The translations under genes were made by a program, and so were the position numbers. DNA of 64,000 bases, from contig DEOB01000005.1 of the NCBI GenBank assembly GCA_002359895.1, positions 1 to 64,000 on the forward strand, given 5' to 3'. Source of the DNA: Stenotrophomonas sp. UBA2629 (GTDB lineage Bacteria > Pseudomonadota > Gammaproteobacteria > Xanthomonadales > Xanthomonadaceae). The notes under the pieces were generated by a model. The model saw nothing but the letters and a program-made list of their open reading frames with translations, searched no databases and had not been told where the DNA came from. This document shows positions 50,573 through 59,040 of this stretch, piece after piece; within the stretch, counting starts at the first letter, position 1; every line of letters begins with the position of its first letter.

Positions 50573-52945
50573 TCAGTTCCGCAGCGGCTTGCCGGTCTTG
50601 AGCATGTGCGCGATGCGGGCCTGGGTCTTTTCCTGTTGTGCCAGTTCGACGAAGTGCTTGCGCTCCAAGGTGAGCAGCCACTCTTCATCGACCAGCGTGT
50701 TGCGGTCGACCTTGCCGCCGCACAGCACGGTGGCGATGCGCTCGGCGATTTCGTAGTCGTATGGGCTGATGAAACGGCCTTCCAACATGTTGACCAACAT
50801 CATCTTGAAGGTAGCGATGCCGACATCGCCGGCCACGCGGATGCGGCGTGCGGGCATCGGCGGACGGTAGCCGCCTTCGGCCAGTGCGGTGACTTCGGCC
50901 TTGGCGATGTGCAGGAGCTCGAAGCTGTTGAACACGACCTTGTCGGTGCCACGCATCAGGCCCAGTTCCTTGGCGTTGACCGCAGAGTTGGACACCTTGG
51001 CCATGGCGACGGTTTCAAAGGTCTTCTTCAGTTCGGCAAACACATCGCCGTCCGGGCCTGCGGCCTGCGAGGCGCGCACGGCGATTTCCTTCAGGCCACC
51101 ACCGGCCGGCAGCAGGCCGACGCCGGCCTCGACCAGACCGATGTAGCTTTCCAGCGCGGCGACCGACTTGGCCGCGTGCATCTGGAACTCACAACCGCCG
51201 CCCAAGGCCAAGCCGCGCACGGCGGTGACGACCGGCACGGTGGCGTACTTGATGCGCTGGCTGGTGCGCTGGAAGTTGGCGACCATCGCCTCGAACTCAG
51301 CGAACTTGCCGGCCTGCAACGCGCTGAGCGCGCCGGACAAATCCGCGCCGGCAGAGAAGGGCTCCTTGTTCTGCCAGATCACCACGCCCTTGAACTGCTT
51401 TTCCGACAGGCCGATGGCGTGCTGGATGCCGTCCAATACCTGGTCGGACACGGTGTTCATCTTGGTCTTGAAACTGATGACGCCGATGCCGTCGCCGTCG
51501 GTCCACAGGCGGATGCCGTCGTTCTCGAACACGGTTTCGCCCTGCGCGAACTTTTCGCCCAGCAGTGCATCCGGGAAGCGCTGGCGCTGGTACACCGGCA
51601 GCGACGAGCGTGGCACCAGTGCATTCTGCGACGGGCTGTAGCTGCCTTCAGCGGCATGCACGCCATCGCGGCCGTCCAGCACCCACGCCGGCAACGTCGC
51701 ATTGCTCATGCTCTTGCCGGCGGCGATGTCCTCGGCAATCCACTGCGCCACCTGCTTCCAGCCGGCAGCCTGCCAGGTCTCGAACGGGCCCAGCGACCAG
51801 CCATAGCCCCAGCGGATGGCCAGGTCCACGTCGCGCGCGGTTTCGGCGATATCGGCCAGGTGGTAGGCGCTGTAATGGAACAGGTCGCGGAAGGTGGCCC
51901 ACAGGAACTGCGCATGCGGGTGCTGGCTTTCGCGCAGCTTGGCGAACTTCTCGGCGGGGTTTTTGATCTTCAGGATCTCGACCACTTCCGGCGCGGCCAC
52001 GCGATCAGCCGGACGGTAGTCCTGCTTTTCAAGGTCGACGACCAGGATGTCCTTGCCCACTTTGCGGAAGATGCCAGCGCCGGTCTTCTGGCCCAGTGCA
52101 CCCTTGCTGATCAGCGCGCCCAGCCATGCCGGCGCGTTGAAATACTTGTGCCACGGGTCGTCAGGCAGGGTGTCGCCCATGGTCTTGATGACGTGCGCCA
52201 TGGTGTCCAGGCCAACCACGTCGGAGGTGCGGTAGGTGGCCGACTTGGGGCGGCCGACCAGCGGGCCGGTCAGGCCGTCCACTTCGTCGAAGCCCAGGCC
52301 AAACTGCTGGGTGTGGTGGATGGTGGACAGGATCGAGAACACGCCGATGCGGTTGCCGATGAAGTTCGGGGTGTCCTTGGCGTACACCACGCCCTTGCCG
52401 AGGTTGGTGGTGAGGAAGGTTTCCAGGCCTTCCAGCACGGCCTTGTCGGTGGTCTTGGCCGGGATCAGCTCGGCCAGGTGCATGTAGCGCGGCGGGTTGA
52501 AGAAATGCACGCCGCTGAAGCGGTGGCGCAGCTCTTCCGGCAGCACATCGGCCAGCTTGTTGATGCCCAGGCCGGACGTGTTGGAGGCCAGCACCGCGTG
52601 TTCGTTCACGAACGGCGCGATCTTCTTGTACAGATCCTGCTTCCAATCCATCCGTTCAGCGATGGCTTCGATGATCAGGTCGCAGTCGCGCAGCTGTTCC
52701 AGGCCGGAGTCGTAATTGGCCGGGGTGATGGCCTCGGCCAGCGACTTGCTGGCCAGCGGGGCCGGGCTCAGTTTGCCCAGGTTGGCGATGGCCTTGAGCA
52801 CGATGCCATCGGCTGGACCTTCCTTGGCGGCAAGGTCGAACAGGACGGTGTTGACGCCGGCATTGGTCAGGTGGGCGGCGATCTGCGCACCCATGACGCC
52901 TGCGCCAAGGACGGCGGCGCGGCGGACAAGCAGGGAATTGGACAT
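50573..52945 (-). CDS. 3-hydroxyacyl-CoA dehydrogenase / enoyl-CoA hydratase (FadN type)
   Basis: A 790-residue fusion with the dehydrogenase first, the reverse of E. coli FadB. VRRAAVLGAGVMGAQIAAHL (about 8-27) is the NAD-binding fold, SSNTSGLGINKLADVLP and HFFNPPRYMHLAELIP are 3HCDH motifs, and the enoyl-CoA hydratase domain occupies the later part with KGVVIWQNKEPFSAGADLSGAL and ALGGGCEFQMHA oxyanion-hole motifs. This architecture is that of FadN. AAAGG precedes the ATG at 52945; an upstream start at 53014 would run into the regulator gene. Confidence 0.93.
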   Translation of the reverse strand: MSNSLLVRRAAVLGAGVMGAQIAAHLTNAGVNTVLFDLAAKEGPADGIVLKAIANLGKLSPAPLASKSLAEAITPANYDSGLEQLRDCDLIIEAIAERMDWKQDLYKKIAPFVNEHAVLASNTSGLGINKLADVLPEELRHRFSGVHFFNPPRYMHLAELIPAKTTDKAVLEGLETFLTTNLGKGVVYAKDTPNFIGNRIGVFSILSTIHHTQQFGLGFDEVDGLTGPLVGRPKSATYRTSDVVGLDTMAHVIKTMGDTLPDDPWHKYFNAPAWLGALISKGALGQKTGAGIFRKVGKDILVVDLEKQDYRPADRVAAPEVVEILKIKNPAEKFAKLRESQHPHAQFLWATFRDLFHYSAYHLADIAETARDVDLAIRWGYGWSLGPFETWQAAGWKQVAQWIAEDIAAGKSMSNATLPAWVLDGRDGVHAAEGSYSPSQNALVPRSSLPVYQRQRFPDALLGEKFAQGETVFENDGIRLWTDGDGIGVISFKTKMNTVSDQVLDGIQHAIGLSEKQFKGVVIWQNKEPFSAGADLSGALSALQAGKFAEFEAMVANFQRTSQRIKYATVPVVTAVRGLALGGGCEFQMHAAKSVAALESYIGLVEAGVGLLPAGGGLKEIAVRASQAAGPDGDVFAELKKTFETVAMAKVSNSAVNAKELGLMRGTDKVVFNSFELLHIAKAEVTALAEGGYRPPMPARRIRVAGDVGIATFKMMLVNMLEGRFISPYDYEIAERIATVLCGGKVDRNTLVDEEWLLTLERKHFVELAQQEKTQARIAHMLKTGKPLRN

Positions 52946-52979
52946 ATCGATAAACCTTTGGTCTGCGATGACGGGTGGA

Positions 52980-53627
52980 TCAGGGGAGGGGAGTTGGCGT
53001 ACGTGCACTGGCACGGAAGCCTGCTTCGGCGAAATGGATCAGTTCCTGCGCGGCCTTGCTGCGGTGTGCGGCCTCGCTGATGTTGTGCGGGCGCTTGATC
53101 AGCCCGAAATCGGCCATGGCGTAAGTGAGCGCGCCGGCCAGGAAGTCCAGGCGCCAGTACAGGTCTTCCTTGCTCAGCCCCGGCACGCAGGCGCCGATGG
53201 CTTTGCCGAAATCACGCAGCACATGGCCGTAATGGTCGGACAGGAACTTGCGCAGGTTGTCGTTCTTTTCGGCGTAGGCACGGGCGATGACGCGCACAAA
53301 GGCGCCGCCGCTCTGGCGGTCCTGGGCCATGGCCAAGGCCGGCTCGACGAAGGCAGCCAATACAGCGCGCAGGTCCCCCGGGTTGGTGCTGCGGGCCTGT
53401 TCCAGCTGGCTCAGGCGCGCGCTGGTCATTTCGTCCATGCGGCGGCGGAACACTTCATTGACCAGGTTGTCCTTGGAGCCGAAGTGGTAGTTGACCGCGG
53501 CAATGTTGACGTCCGCATGACTGGTCACCTGCCGCAACGAGGTGCCAGCAAAGCCATGTTGGGCAAACAATTCCTCGGCTGCGCCGAGAATGCGGTCCTT
53601 GGTGGAGAAGCTGGCGGATTTGGCCAT
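52980..53627 (-). CDS. TetR-family regulator, PsrA-like fatty-acid repressor
   Basis: A 215-residue repressor. The N-terminal helix-turn-helix (RILGAAEELFAQHGFAGTSL then VTSHADVNIAAVNYHFGSKDNLVNEVF, about 13-62) is strongly like PsrA of pseudomonads, and the C-terminal part (about 75-210) would be the acyl-CoA or fatty-acid pocket. It is 34 nt upstream of the FadN-like gene and shares its strand. A perfect CAAAC-N4-GTTTG palindrome 16 nt before its ATG is a PsrA-type operator, so it probably represses its own operon until long-chain fatty acids appear. An ATG at 53645 is an alternative start. Confidence 0.88.
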   Translation of the reverse strand: MAKSASFSTKDRILGAAEELFAQHGFAGTSLRQVTSHADVNIAAVNYHFGSKDNLVNEVFRRRMDEMTSARLSQLEQARSTNPGDLRAVLAAFVEPALAMAQDRQSGGAFVRVIARAYAEKNDNLRKFLSDHYGHVLRDFGKAIGACVPGLSKEDLYWRLDFLAGALTYAMADFGLIKRPHNISEAAHRSKAAQELIHFAEAGFRASARTPTPLP

Positions 53628-53642
53628 GGTCACAAAATCAAT

Positions 53643-53663
53643 CAAACGATTGTTTGGATCCTA
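53643..53663 (-). promoter_or_regulatory. PsrA-type operator and promoter of the beta-oxidation operon
   Basis: CAAAC (53643-53647) and GTTTG (53652-53656) form a perfect palindrome with a 4-nt centre, the published PsrA consensus shape. On the minus strand TAGGAT (53658-53663) is a fair -10, with ATGACC (53682-53687) 18 nt upstream as -35, so the operator would cover the transcription start. Confidence 0.75.
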
Positions 53664-53740
53664 CGCCCGGCTGTGGCCTCTGGTCATGTTGCTATGCAGC
53701 ATCATTCATGTGCCGCTGTGCAAAGGCGCAGAGCACCCGG

Positions 53741-53746
53741 TAGAAT
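53741..53746 (+). promoter_or_regulatory. candidate -10 of the ndk leader
   Basis: TAGAAT is a good -10 hexamer on the plus strand about 90 nt before ndk. No convincing -35 lies at 16-18 nt. If used, transcription would start near 53753, upstream of the terminator-like hairpin at 53770. Confidence 0.4.
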
Positions 53747-53769
53747 TAGCCACCGCAATTCAGGCTAAG

Positions 53770-53793
53770 CCCGCGTCCGCACGCGGGTTTTTT
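53770..53793 (+). terminator. orphan terminator-like hairpin upstream of ndk
   Basis: CCCGCGT (53770-53776) and ACGCGGG (53781-53787) form a perfect 7-bp stem with a CCGC loop, followed by six T. No plus-strand gene lies upstream, so it either ends a very short RNA, acts as an attenuator in the ndk leader, or is left from a lost gene. Confidence 0.85.
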
Positions 53794-53835
53794 CATATAC
53801 CCTCGGGCCAACCGGCCCTAACTCCGGAGAATTCC

Positions 53836-54261
53836 ATGGCGCTCGAGCGCACTCTTTCCATCATCAAGCCTGACGCCGTTGCCAAGAACGTGATCGGCGA
53901 AATCTACGCCCGCTTCGAAAAGGCTGGCCTGAAGGTTGTGGCCGCCAAGTACAAGCAGCTGTCGCGTCGTGAAGCTGAAGGCTTCTACGCCGTGCACCGC
54001 GAGCGTCCGTTCTTCAACGCACTGGTCGAGTTCATGATCTCCGGCCCGGTGATGATCCAGGCGCTGGAAGGCGAGAACGCCGTGCTGGCACACCGCGACC
54101 TGCTGGGCGCCACCAACCCGAAGGACGCAGCACCGGGCACCATTCGCGCTGATTTCGCCGATTCCATCGACGCCAACGCCGCCCACGGTTCGGATTCGGT
54201 CGAGAATGCAGCCAATGAAGTGGCTTACTTCTTCGCCGCCACCGAAGTGGTTTCGCGCTAA
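53836..54261 (+). CDS. ndk: nucleoside diphosphate kinase Ndk
   Basis: A 141-residue enzyme that transfers the gamma phosphate between nucleoside triphosphates and diphosphates. The phospho-histidine is His117 in NAAHGSDSVENA, and RTLSIIKPDAV opens the fold. The frame is open far upstream, but the ATG at 53836 with CGGAGA before it gives the canonical MALERTLSII start. First gene of the ndk-rlmN-pilF-rodZ-yfgM-bamB-der cluster. Confidence 0.97.
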   Translation: MALERTLSIIKPDAVAKNVIGEIYARFEKAGLKVVAAKYKQLSRREAEGFYAVHRERPFFNALVEFMISGPVMIQALEGENAVLAHRDLLGATNPKDAAPGTIRADFADSIDANAAHGSDSVENAANEVAYFFAATEVVSR

Positions 54262-54287
54262 GTAGCAAGTAAAAAGAGGTTGAAGCC

Positions 54288-55493
54288 GTGAACGAGGTCG
54301 TACAGACACCCGCCATCCAGCCGCTGCCGAAAACGGCGCCCACGGCTGGCAAGCAGAACCTGCTCGACCTTGATCGCGCGGGCCTGGAAAAATTCTTTGT
54401 CGAAACCCTCGGCGAACAGAAGTTCCGTGCCCATCAAGTGATGAAGTGGATTCACCATCGCTACGTCACTGATTTCGACCAGATGACGGACCTCGGCAAA
54501 GCGCTGCGTGCCAAACTGCATGCGCAAGCCGAGGTCGTCGTCCCCAACATCGTGTTCGACAAACCCTCCATCGACGGCACCCACAAGTGGTTGCTGGCAA
54601 TGGGCGTGGATGGCAAGAACGCCATCGAAACCGTGTATATCCCGGATAAGACCCGCGGCACGCTGTGCGTGTCCTCGCAGGTTGGCTGCGCGTTGAACTG
54701 CACCTTCTGTTCAACGGCCACCCAGGGCTTCAACCGCAACCTGTCCACCGCTGAAATCATCGGCCAGGTGTGGGTTGCCGCGCGTCACCTGGGTAACGTG
54801 CCGCACCAGATGCGCCGCCTCACCAACGTGGTGATGATGGGCATGGGCGAGCCGTTGATGAATTTCGACAACGTCATCCGTGCGATGAGCATCATGCGCG
54901 ACGACCTGGGCTACGGGCTGGCCAACAAGCGCGTGACGTTGTCCACCTCCGGCCTGGTGCCGCAGATCGACCGCCTCTCGGTGGAAAGTGATGTGTCGCT
55001 GGCCGTGTCGCTGCATGCGCCAAACGATGAGCTGCGCGAAACACTGGTGCCGCTCAACAAAAAATACCCGATCGCTGAATTGATGGCGTCCTGTGCGCGC
55101 TACCTGCGTGGCAACAAGAAGCGCGATTCGGTGACCTTCGAATACACCCTGATGAAGGGCATCAACGACCAGCCCGAACATGCGCGCCAGCTCGCGCGGT
55201 TGATGCGCCAGTTCGACAACGCGGTGCAGGCCAAGGATTCGGGCAAGGTCAATCTGATTCCGTTCAACCCTTTCCCGGGCACGCGCTATGAGCGCTCGGA
55301 CGAGGAGCAGATCCGCGCTTTCCAGAAGATACTGCTCGACTCGCAGGTTCTGACGATGGTGCGGCGCACCCGTGGCGACGACATTGACGCGGCCTGCGGC
55401 CAGCTCAAGGGGCAGGTGATGGACCGCACGCGGCGCCAGGCGGAGTTCAACAAGACCCTTCGGTCACTGGATGCTGGAGATGCGCTTGCCTGA
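54288..55493 (+). CDS. rlmN: dual-specificity 23S rRNA/tRNA adenine C2 methyltransferase RlmN
   Basis: A 401-residue radical SAM enzyme that methylates A2503 of 23S rRNA and A37 of some tRNAs. The cluster-binding cysteines are Cys134, Cys138 and Cys141 in CALNCTFC, and the methyl-carrying cysteine is Cys370 in DIDAACGQL. VVMMGMGEPLMNFD and LMKGINDQ are conserved. It uses a GTG start 26 nt after ndk and overlaps pilF by 23 nt. Confidence 0.96.
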   Translation: MNEVVQTPAIQPLPKTAPTAGKQNLLDLDRAGLEKFFVETLGEQKFRAHQVMKWIHHRYVTDFDQMTDLGKALRAKLHAQAEVVVPNIVFDKPSIDGTHKWLLAMGVDGKNAIETVYIPDKTRGTLCVSSQVGCALNCTFCSTATQGFNRNLSTAEIIGQVWVAARHLGNVPHQMRRLTNVVMMGMGEPLMNFDNVIRAMSIMRDDLGYGLANKRVTLSTSGLVPQIDRLSVESDVSLAVSLHAPNDELRETLVPLNKKYPIAELMASCARYLRGNKKRDSVTFEYTLMKGINDQPEHARQLARLMRQFDNAVQAKDSGKVNLIPFNPFPGTRYERSDEEQIRAFQKILLDSQVLTMVRRTRGDDIDAACGQLKGQVMDRTRRQAEFNKTLRSLDAGDALA

Positions 55494-56283
55494 CCGTCTG
55501 CTCGTGCTGTTGATTGCCTCGCTGCTGCTTGCCGGTTGCGGGAGCGGTGGCGGCATGAAGATCGGAAAGATCAAGGGCGATTACTGGGCAGCGCCGGAAT
55601 ACGACGTTCGCGATGACCGAAGTGCGCGCAAGCGCATGAAATACGACGAGTTGATGAGCGTGGTTGGTGACCGCTTCAACCGCGGTGAGCTGGATGAGGC
55701 CGCCAAGTTTGCCCGCGCCGCGCAGAAGCTCGACCCGAAGGGGCCGGATGCCTTTACCGCGCTGGCGGTTGTTGAAAGCCGCCGTGGCCAGACGGTTGCG
55801 GCCGGTGAGGCGTATCGCAAGGCTGCGGAACTGGCCCCCCTGCGCGGCGACGTGCTCAACAACTACGGCACGTGGCTGTGCAGCAACGGCCACCCGGCTG
55901 AAGCCCTGGTCTGGTTTGACCGCGCGCTGGCCGATCCCGAATACGACTCACGTGCGGCGGCGCTGGCCAATGCGGGGGGCTGTGCATTGGATGCGGGCCA
56001 GAATGAGCGGGCCGAAGTGGACCTGCGCCAAGCCCTGGCACTGTCCCCGGATAACCCCTTTGCACTGGAGTCGATGGCGCGCAGCGAAGTGGCACAGGGC
56101 CGGTATTTTGAGGCGCGGGCCTTCTACCAGCGTCGTCTTGCGGCTGCGCCAGCAACGGTTTCCGTGTTACAACTTGCCATTCAGGTAGAAGAGCGGCTGG
56201 GCGACAGGATTGCTGCCGGTCGGTTCCAACAGCGGTTGCGCGAGGAGTTTCCCTCGAGCGCGGCCTCGAATCCCCAAGGCTGA
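55471..56283 (+). CDS. pilF: type IV pilus biogenesis/stability lipoprotein PilF (PilW)
   Basis: A 270-residue lipoprotein with lipobox LLAGC (Cys23) and several TPR units (about 65-250), e.g. AKFARAAQKLDPKGPDAFTALAVVE and NNYGTWLCSNGHPAEALVWFDRAL. PilF/PilW is the outer-membrane pilotin for assembly of the PilQ secretin. It starts inside rlmN; an ATG at 55480 is an alternative. The position between rlmN and rodZ is the usual one in gammaproteobacteria. Confidence 0.92.
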   Translation: MLEMRLPDRLLVLLIASLLLAGCGSGGGMKIGKIKGDYWAAPEYDVRDDRSARKRMKYDELMSVVGDRFNRGELDEAAKFARAAQKLDPKGPDAFTALAVVESRRGQTVAAGEAYRKAAELAPLRGDVLNNYGTWLCSNGHPAEALVWFDRALADPEYDSRAAALANAGGCALDAGQNERAEVDLRQALALSPDNPFALESMARSEVAQGRYFEARAFYQRRLAAAPATVSVLQLAIQVEERLGDRIAAGRFQQRLREEFPSSAASNPQG

Positions 56284-56289
56284 TGCATT

Positions 56290-57135
56290 GTGATCAATGA
56301 TCCGGGTGTGAACGCTCTAGAAGGTGTGGTGGGCTGTGGCGAACAGCTCCGAAAAGCCCGTGAAGCTGCGGGTTTGTCGCTGGAAGAGGTCGCCAGTCAG
56401 TTGCGTATGCCCATTCAGGTGGTGGGCTCGCTGGAAGCAGAGCGCTGGGATCGTCTCGGTGCGCCGGTGTTCGTGCGCGGCCAGCTACGCAGCTATGCCC
56501 GCCTGCTCAAGGTTGATCTACAGGGCCTGTTGCAGCAGGCGCAGATTGAGCCGATCGTGCCGGCCACCCTGGTCAGCCATACCCATACCCCGCCGATCCG
56601 GCGCATGGCCGAAAGCCTGGGCCGCCGCGCGATGTACGTGGTGATTACCGCCGTGTTGGTCGTGCCCATGTGGTACGTGATCAGCGGTAATTCCAGCAAG
56701 GCGCCGCCGAGTACGGCCTCGCTGGATGTGGTGCCGCCTGCGGAGAGTGCGGTTTCCGGTGCAGGTGCTTCGCCGTCAACTGCGGCCGCCAAGCCGGTGG
56801 CTGCGCAGCAGAACGATCCCTACATCGCCTCCATGGCGCCGATGGCACGGCCTGCGGTCGCCGCGCCGGCAGCCGCGCTGACGCTGCGTTTCAATGGGGA
56901 CAGCTGGGTGGAAATTTCCGCGCCGGACGGTTCAACGGTCGAAAAGGCCTTGGTCCGTGCGGGCGAGTCGCGCAGCTTCAGTGCGGGCCAGGTCGGCCGC
57001 ATGGTGCTGGGTAATGCGGCGGATGTGGAGGTTCGGCAGGCCTCCGGTAACGTCGATCTGGCGCCGTACAAGCGCGGTAATGTGGCCCGCTTTACGGTAT
57101 CCTCTGACGGCTTCGTGGCGCCGGTTTCGCACTGA
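56290..57135 (+). CDS. rodZ: RodZ-like helix-turn-helix / DUF4115 membrane protein
   Basis: A 281-residue bitopic protein. A cytosolic HTH_25 domain (about 18-80) has GEQLRKAREAAGLSLEEVASQL, a single transmembrane segment lies near 115-135 (AMYVVITAVLVVPMWYVISG), then a Pro/Ala-rich linker and a periplasmic DUF4115 beta domain (about 195-270, FNGDSWVEISAPDG). RodZ links MreB filaments to the wall-elongation machinery. It uses a GTG start 6 nt after pilF. Confidence 0.9.
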   Translation: MINDPGVNALEGVVGCGEQLRKAREAAGLSLEEVASQLRMPIQVVGSLEAERWDRLGAPVFVRGQLRSYARLLKVDLQGLLQQAQIEPIVPATLVSHTHTPPIRRMAESLGRRAMYVVITAVLVVPMWYVISGNSSKAPPSTASLDVVPPAESAVSGAGASPSTAAAKPVAAQQNDPYIASMAPMARPAVAAPAAALTLRFNGDSWVEISAPDGSTVEKALVRAGESRSFSAGQVGRMVLGNAADVEVRQASGNVDLAPYKRGNVARFTVSSDGFVAPVSH

Positions 57136-57190
57136 AACAAGGCGTTGATCAATACAACAAGGCTCCCCGGCAGGGTGGGCGAGAGTACGC

Positions 57191-57832
57191 ATGGCGATTG
57201 ACGACCTGCTCGACGAGCACGAACAAAGTGAACGCGTCCGCGCTTGGCTGCGCAAAAATGGCGCCGGAATCCTCAGTGGCGTAATTCTTGGCGTTGGCGC
57301 CATTGCCGGCTGGCAGTGGTGGCAGAAGGAGCAGGTAGGCAAGTTGGCGGAAGCCAATGTCCGCTATGAAGCGGTGTCGCGCAGCCTGCAGTCCAAAAAT
57401 CTGGATGAAGCCGCCAAAGAAGTAGCTGCACTGGAAAGCGGCAAGGCCGGCATCTACGCCGACCTGGCGTCGTTGGAGTTGGCCAAGGCCCAGGTCGAGG
57501 CTGGCAAGTACGACGACGCCATCAAGACGTTGCGCGCGCTGAAGGCCGAAGGCGAGTTCAAGGCGCTGATCGACCAGCGTGTGGCGCGTCTGCTGATTGA
57601 AACCGGCAAAGCGGATGAAGCGGCCAAGTTGATCGGTACCGCCGATGACAGTGCCAGCCTGGAGATCCGCGGTGATGCCCTGATTGCGCAGAACAAGCGC
57701 GACGAGGCACGTGAACTGTATACGCAGGCGCTGGCCAAGCTCGATGTGGCCGCGCCGCAGCGCCGTCTGCTCGAAACCAAATTGATGGATGCCGGCGGTA
57801 CTGTGGCCGATCCTGCAGCGGAGAAGATTTGA
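57191..57832 (+). CDS. yfgM: YfgM-family ancillary SecYEG translocon subunit
   Basis: A 213-residue membrane-anchored protein: a short cytosolic N-terminus, one transmembrane segment (about 25-42, ILSGVILGVGAIAGWQWW) and a periplasmic TPR-like domain. YfgM works with PpiD at the Sec translocon. In E. coli ispG and hisS lie between rodZ and yfgM; here only 55 bp separate them. Its TGA overlaps the bamB ATG. Confidence 0.92.
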   Translation: MAIDDLLDEHEQSERVRAWLRKNGAGILSGVILGVGAIAGWQWWQKEQVGKLAEANVRYEAVSRSLQSKNLDEAAKEVAALESGKAGIYADLASLELAKAQVEAGKYDDAIKTLRALKAEGEFKALIDQRVARLLIETGKADEAAKLIGTADDSASLEIRGDALIAQNKRDEARELYTQALAKLDVAAPQRRLLETKLMDAGGTVADPAAEKI

Positions 57833-59028
57833 TGAAGCTCAAGCATGTTGCAGGCCTGGCGTTGGTGGCGATGACGCTGACCGGCTGCTCGACGGTCAAG
57901 GGTTGGTTCGCAGGTAAAGATGCCGAGGCCAAGAAGGCGCTGGAGCCGGCGGAGCTGGTGAAGTTCGACGCGACGGTGAAGGTCAGCAAGATCTGGTCGG
58001 CCAACGTCGGTAAGGGCGAGGGCCGTATTGGCCTGCGTCAGGCGCCGATCGTGGCTGATGGCCGCGTCTATGCGGCGGCAGTGGAAGGCGGCGTGCACGC
58101 GCTGGACCTGCAGACCGGCAAGGAAGTGTGGGAATACAAGCCGGCCAAGGAAAAGAAGAAGCCCAAGCTGCGTCTTTCCGGTGGCCCGGGTGTGGGTGAT
58201 GGCCTGGTCGTGATCGGCACGCTGGACGGTCAGGTGATTGCGCTGGACGCCAGCAACGGCACCGAAAAGTGGAAGTCGAAGGTGACCGGCGAAGTGATTG
58301 CCGCGCCGGCAGTGGCCCAGGGGCTGGTGTTTGTGCGTAGCAATGACGGTCGCACCACCGCGCTGGATGCCGCCACCGGCGAGCAGCGTTGGTTCAACAT
58401 GCAGGAACTGCCTGCTCTGACCGTGCGCGGCAATGCGCCGGTGGTTGCAGGCCCGGGCGTGCTGTTCATCGGTAACGACGACGGTACCCTCAGTGCGCTG
58501 GCCATGCAGGACGGCCGCCCGCTGTGGGAACAGTCGGTAGGTACGCCGGAAGGCCGTACCGAACTGGAGCGCATGGCCGATATTGACGGCGCGCCGGTGC
58601 TGGAAGGTAATACGCTGTACGTGAGCAGCTTCAAGAACGAGACGATGGCCATTGAAGGGCCGACCGGTCGTCCGTTGTGGTCGCGCGATCATGGCGGTAG
58701 CGGTGGCGTTGCGGTGACATCGGGCAACGTGATCGTGACCGATGCCAAGGGTACGGTTTACGGGTTGGACAAGACGTCCGGTTCGGCGATGTGGTCGCAG
58801 CAGGCGCTGGCCCGTCGTTCGGTTACAGGTGCCGCTGTCCAGGGCGATTACGCCGTGGTGGGGGATTACAAGGGTTATCTGCATTGGCTGCGGTTGAGCG
58901 ATGGTGAGCTGGCCGCGCGTGCGAAGAGTGGTGGTGACGCCCTCCTGGCCGCGCCGGTGGTTGCCGACGGCATTGCGCTGGTGCAGAACGTAGATGGGAA
59001 ACTGACCGCATTCCGGTTGGCCCAATAA
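57832..59028 (+). CDS. bamB: outer-membrane assembly lipoprotein BamB
   Basis: A 398-residue lipoprotein with lipobox LTGC (Cys19) and a PQQ-like eight-bladed beta-propeller, visible as repeated G-x-(V/L)-(Y/F)-A-x-D-x-x-T/N-G-x-x-x-W units (ALDLQTGKEVWEYK, ALDASNGTEKWKSK, ALDAATGEQRWFN). It scaffolds BamA in the outer-membrane beta-barrel assembly complex. The ATG at 57832 overlaps the yfgM stop, and der follows 12 nt on. Confidence 0.95.
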   Translation: MKLKHVAGLALVAMTLTGCSTVKGWFAGKDAEAKKALEPAELVKFDATVKVSKIWSANVGKGEGRIGLRQAPIVADGRVYAAAVEGGVHALDLQTGKEVWEYKPAKEKKKPKLRLSGGPGVGDGLVVIGTLDGQVIALDASNGTEKWKSKVTGEVIAAPAVAQGLVFVRSNDGRTTALDAATGEQRWFNMQELPALTVRGNAPVVAGPGVLFIGNDDGTLSALAMQDGRPLWEQSVGTPEGRTELERMADIDGAPVLEGNTLYVSSFKNETMAIEGPTGRPLWSRDHGGSGGVAVTSGNVIVTDAKGTVYGLDKTSGSAMWSQQALARRSVTGAAVQGDYAVVGDYKGYLHWLRLSDGELAARAKSGGDALLAAPVVADGIALVQNVDGKLTAFRLAQ

Positions 59029-59040
59029 GGAGTTAACGCG

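Noticed and set aside
50486..53080. An 864-codon open frame on the plus strand opposite the fadN-like gene
   Set aside because: It is antisense to a clear FadN-type enzyme, is His/Gln/Val-rich without motifs, and arises from the GC-rich third codon positions of the true gene.
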